From positions 1 to 64,000 of the IMG/VR virus record IMGVR_UViG_3300017989_005036: a stretch of DNA of 64,000 nucleotides. One strand, written 5' to 3'. Position 1 is the first letter of the stretch; each line of letters starts with the position of its first letter. The translations under genes and the position numbers were made by a program. This document shows positions 62,426 to 64,000 of the stretch, piece by piece. The notes under the pieces were generated by a model that was not told where the DNA came from, ran no database searches, and was given only the letters and a program-made list of their open reading frames with translations. Source of the DNA: a virus.

Positions 62426-64000
62426 ATGCCAGAAGTCATTAAAGTAAGTGACACTGAAGACCTTGTGCCTACAAAAAAGTACAAGTATGCCACTTGGCCT
62501 TTTGAAAATTTCAATCCAGTTCAAAGTACTGTTTTTCAGCACTTCAAAGGAAATAGCAATATTGCTATTGCGGCTGCCACTTCAGCCGGGAAAACCGTTT
62601 GTTCTGAAATTTACATGGCTTATGAAGTTCGGAAGCGAAAAGGTAAGGCAATCTATGTTGGCCCTCTTAAAGCATTAGCAAAAGAGAAAGAAGAAGATTG
62701 GAAAAGTGATGAACATCATTTCAACGATCTGAATGTTTCTATTTGCACAGGTGATTACAAGTTAACACAAAAGCGAGTCCAAGAATTGGACGACGCTGAT
62801 GTGATTGTGATGACGCCTGAAATGCTGGCAAGCCGTTGTCGAAACCATGAATCTGAGAAAAGTCATTTTCTTCAGAATGTGGGAACAATTGTCTTTGATG
62901 AAAGCCATCTGTTAACTGTTCCCAATCGTGGAGATCACATTGAAGTCGCTTTGATGCAGATGGTTGACATTAACCCAAATGTCAGAATTGTTTTGCTTTC
63001 AGCGACGATGCCCAATGTAGATGAAATTTGCGGTTGGCTATGTGAGTTGACAGGACGAGATACATATTATCTTGAGTCTGATTACAGGCCATGTCCTTTG
63101 AATATCCATTACCAAATTTACTATGATGCTGAAAATTCCTATGATAAAGTTGAAGCTCAAAAAGTAGGAACCGCATTGGGGATCATTGAATATTATCCTG
63201 ATGATAAGTTCTTGGTTTTTGTACACACCAAACGAACCGGCAAAATGATGCTGGAACATTTGAAGCGGCATAAAATTGAAGCTGAGTTTCATAATGCTAA
63301 TCTGGGTTTGGCAGATCGCATGAAACTCGAAAACAAGTTCAAGAATGACCCAAATTTCAAAGTGATTGTTTCCACATCAACTTTGGCATGGGGTCTTAAC
63401 TTACCAGCAAGACGTGTAATTGTCACAGGCGTCCACAGAGGACTTACAGAGGTTGAAAACTACGATATTCGACAAATGGTAGGACGAGCAGGAAGACCTG
63501 CTTACGACCCTCGTGGGGATGCTTATGTTTTGATTCCTGAGAGGACAGCAAAAGAAACTTTACAGAAGCTGAAAAGAGAGCCAAAGATTGAATCACAACT
63601 TCTGAGTTTTGTGGGCACTGTAGATAAACCTCATTACAAAGTTTTGGCTTTCCATTTGGTCGCTGAAATTTATCAAGGAAACATTACCACAAAGAAAGGT
63701 CTTCAGGAATGGTTCAGTAATAGTTTGGCTCACTATCAGGACCATGATTTTGATGATGGTTTAATTGATACAGTGATGGATCAATTGACAAAATGCTACG
63801 CTGTTAAAGTTGAGAATGGGGAATATTCTGCTACAAACATTGGCAAAGTAGCTTCCATTTTTTACTTCAGTCCTTTTGATGTATCTGATCTTAGAAGGAA
63901 TTTCAAACGACTGTTTGAAGAGGGAACAGAAGGAGATGACCACTCTGTTGCAATGGCTCTTGCTAACATCGACACATGGCGATGGGGAATTACCAGTCGT
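62426..64000 (+). CDS. Ski2/Hel308-type SF2 helicase (cut by window edge)
   Basis: ATG 62426 follows TAGGAGAGTTTA; 525 codons are visible and the gene continues beyond the right edge. Motif I AAATSAGKTV (about 54-63), motif II IVFDESHLL, motif III LLSATMPN, motif V STLAWGLNLPARRV and motif VI QMVGRAGRPAYD are all clear. After the motor domains the winged-helix region begins (NLGKVASIFYFSPFD-type end, seen as NIGKVASIFYFSPFD). Enzymes of this group unwind RNA or forked DNA. It is the third SF1/SF2 helicase of the window. Confidence 0.9.
   Translation, partial: MPEVIKVSDTEDLVPTKKYKYATWPFENFNPVQSTVFQHFKGNSNIAIAAATSAGKTVCSEIYMAYEVRKRKGKAIYVGPLKALAKEKEEDWKSDEHHFNDLNVSICTGDYKLTQKRVQELDDADVIVMTPEMLASRCRNHESEKSHFLQNVGTIVFDESHLLTVPNRGDHIEVALMQMVDINPNVRIVLLSATMPNVDEICGWLCELTGRDTYYLESDYRPCPLNIHYQIYYDAENSYDKVEAQKVGTALGIIEYYPDDKFLVFVHTKRTGKMMLEHLKRHKIEAEFHNANLGLADRMKLENKFKNDPNFKVIVSTSTLAWGLNLPARRVIVTGVHRGLTEVENYDIRQMVGRAGRPAYDPRGDAYVLIPERTAKETLQKLKREPKIESQLLSFVGTVDKPHYKVLAFHLVAEIYQGNITTKKGLQEWFSNSLAHYQDHDFDDGLIDTVMDQLTKCYAVKVENGEYSATNIGKVASIFYFSPFDVSDLRRNFKRLFEEGTEGDDHSVAMALANIDTWRWGITSR

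Noticed and set aside
1-64000. Genome-wide stop codon reassignment
   Set aside because: TAA, TAG and TGA all end well-defined genes (for example TGA for EF-Tu, TAG for 49069-49590, TAA for 45656-45658), and no suppressor tRNA is visible here.

Overview
This window is most likely part of a very large tailed double-stranded DNA phage (jumbo or huge phage). It carries a T4-type replication and recombination set: replicative helicase (46361-47905), UvsY-like protein (48163-48732), gp32-type ssDNA-binding protein (56247-57245), UvsX/RecA (58377-59594), UvsW helicase (29468-30895) and a UvrD-type helicase (50189-52933). It also has dozens of small unknown genes that overlap at ATGA/TAATG junctions, a dense tRNA cluster and phage-typical nucleic-acid repair enzymes. 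The sequence is AT-rich. The host cannot be read from the sequence; a few small families remind me of proteins I associate with Planctomycetes, but that is recollection only. No capsid, portal or terminase gene was recognised here.

Region 1 (1-9.4 kb) is a translation island. Thirteen regular tRNA genes and one interrupted tRNA surround a full EF-Tu gene and an SRP (4.5S-type) RNA. The tRNAs decode Tyr, Phe, all six Leu codons and all six Ser codons. Small mostly unknown genes are packed between them, some ending inside tRNA genes. A compact bacterial-type RNase P RNA follows at 15465-15698, so this phage appears to bring its own tRNA-maturation and protein-targeting RNAs. Thg1, an RNA ligase and polynucleotide kinases further along fit tRNA maintenance or repair.

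Region 2 (8.7-24.5 kb) holds orotate phosphoribosyltransferase, an S24/S26-like peptidase, a metallopeptidase-like protein, small membrane proteins (one of the Pmp3 family), a NodU/CmcH-type carbamoyltransferase and a minus-strand operon: ARH-family hydrolase, CoaB-like/aldolase-like fusion, Thg1, membrane protein, RNA ligase. An IS200/IS605 element (TnpA, TnpB and an extra 88-residue gene) has inserted at the 5' end of the RNA ligase gene.

Region 3 (24.5-41 kb, mostly minus strand) looks like an envelope or membrane module: a TM-anchored coiled-coil protein, an EF-hand-like acidic protein, two secreted/membrane proteins, a classical AAA ATPase, a substrate-binding lipoprotein, a repeat lipoprotein, a PspA-like coiled coil and a membrane protein with a coiled-coil tail. 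Between them lie a T4-type polynucleotide kinase-phosphatase, a second P-loop kinase, PncC, a DDAH-type hydrolase and aspartate carbamoyltransferase.

Region 4 (41-64 kb) is the replication block. It contains a probable large structured RNA (about 43.8-44.2 kb), a family A DNA polymerase, a sigma-like protein, the replisome genes above, an ADP-ribosyltransferase-like protein with a T4 capsid-targeting-like N-terminus, a HhH-GPD glycosylase, a 2OG-Fe(II) oxygenase, a glycosyltransferase and, cut by the right edge, a Ski2-type helicase. Rho-independent terminators separate many transcription units. Coordinates and start sites were worked out by eye; family calls rest on motifs I can see and not on database searches.
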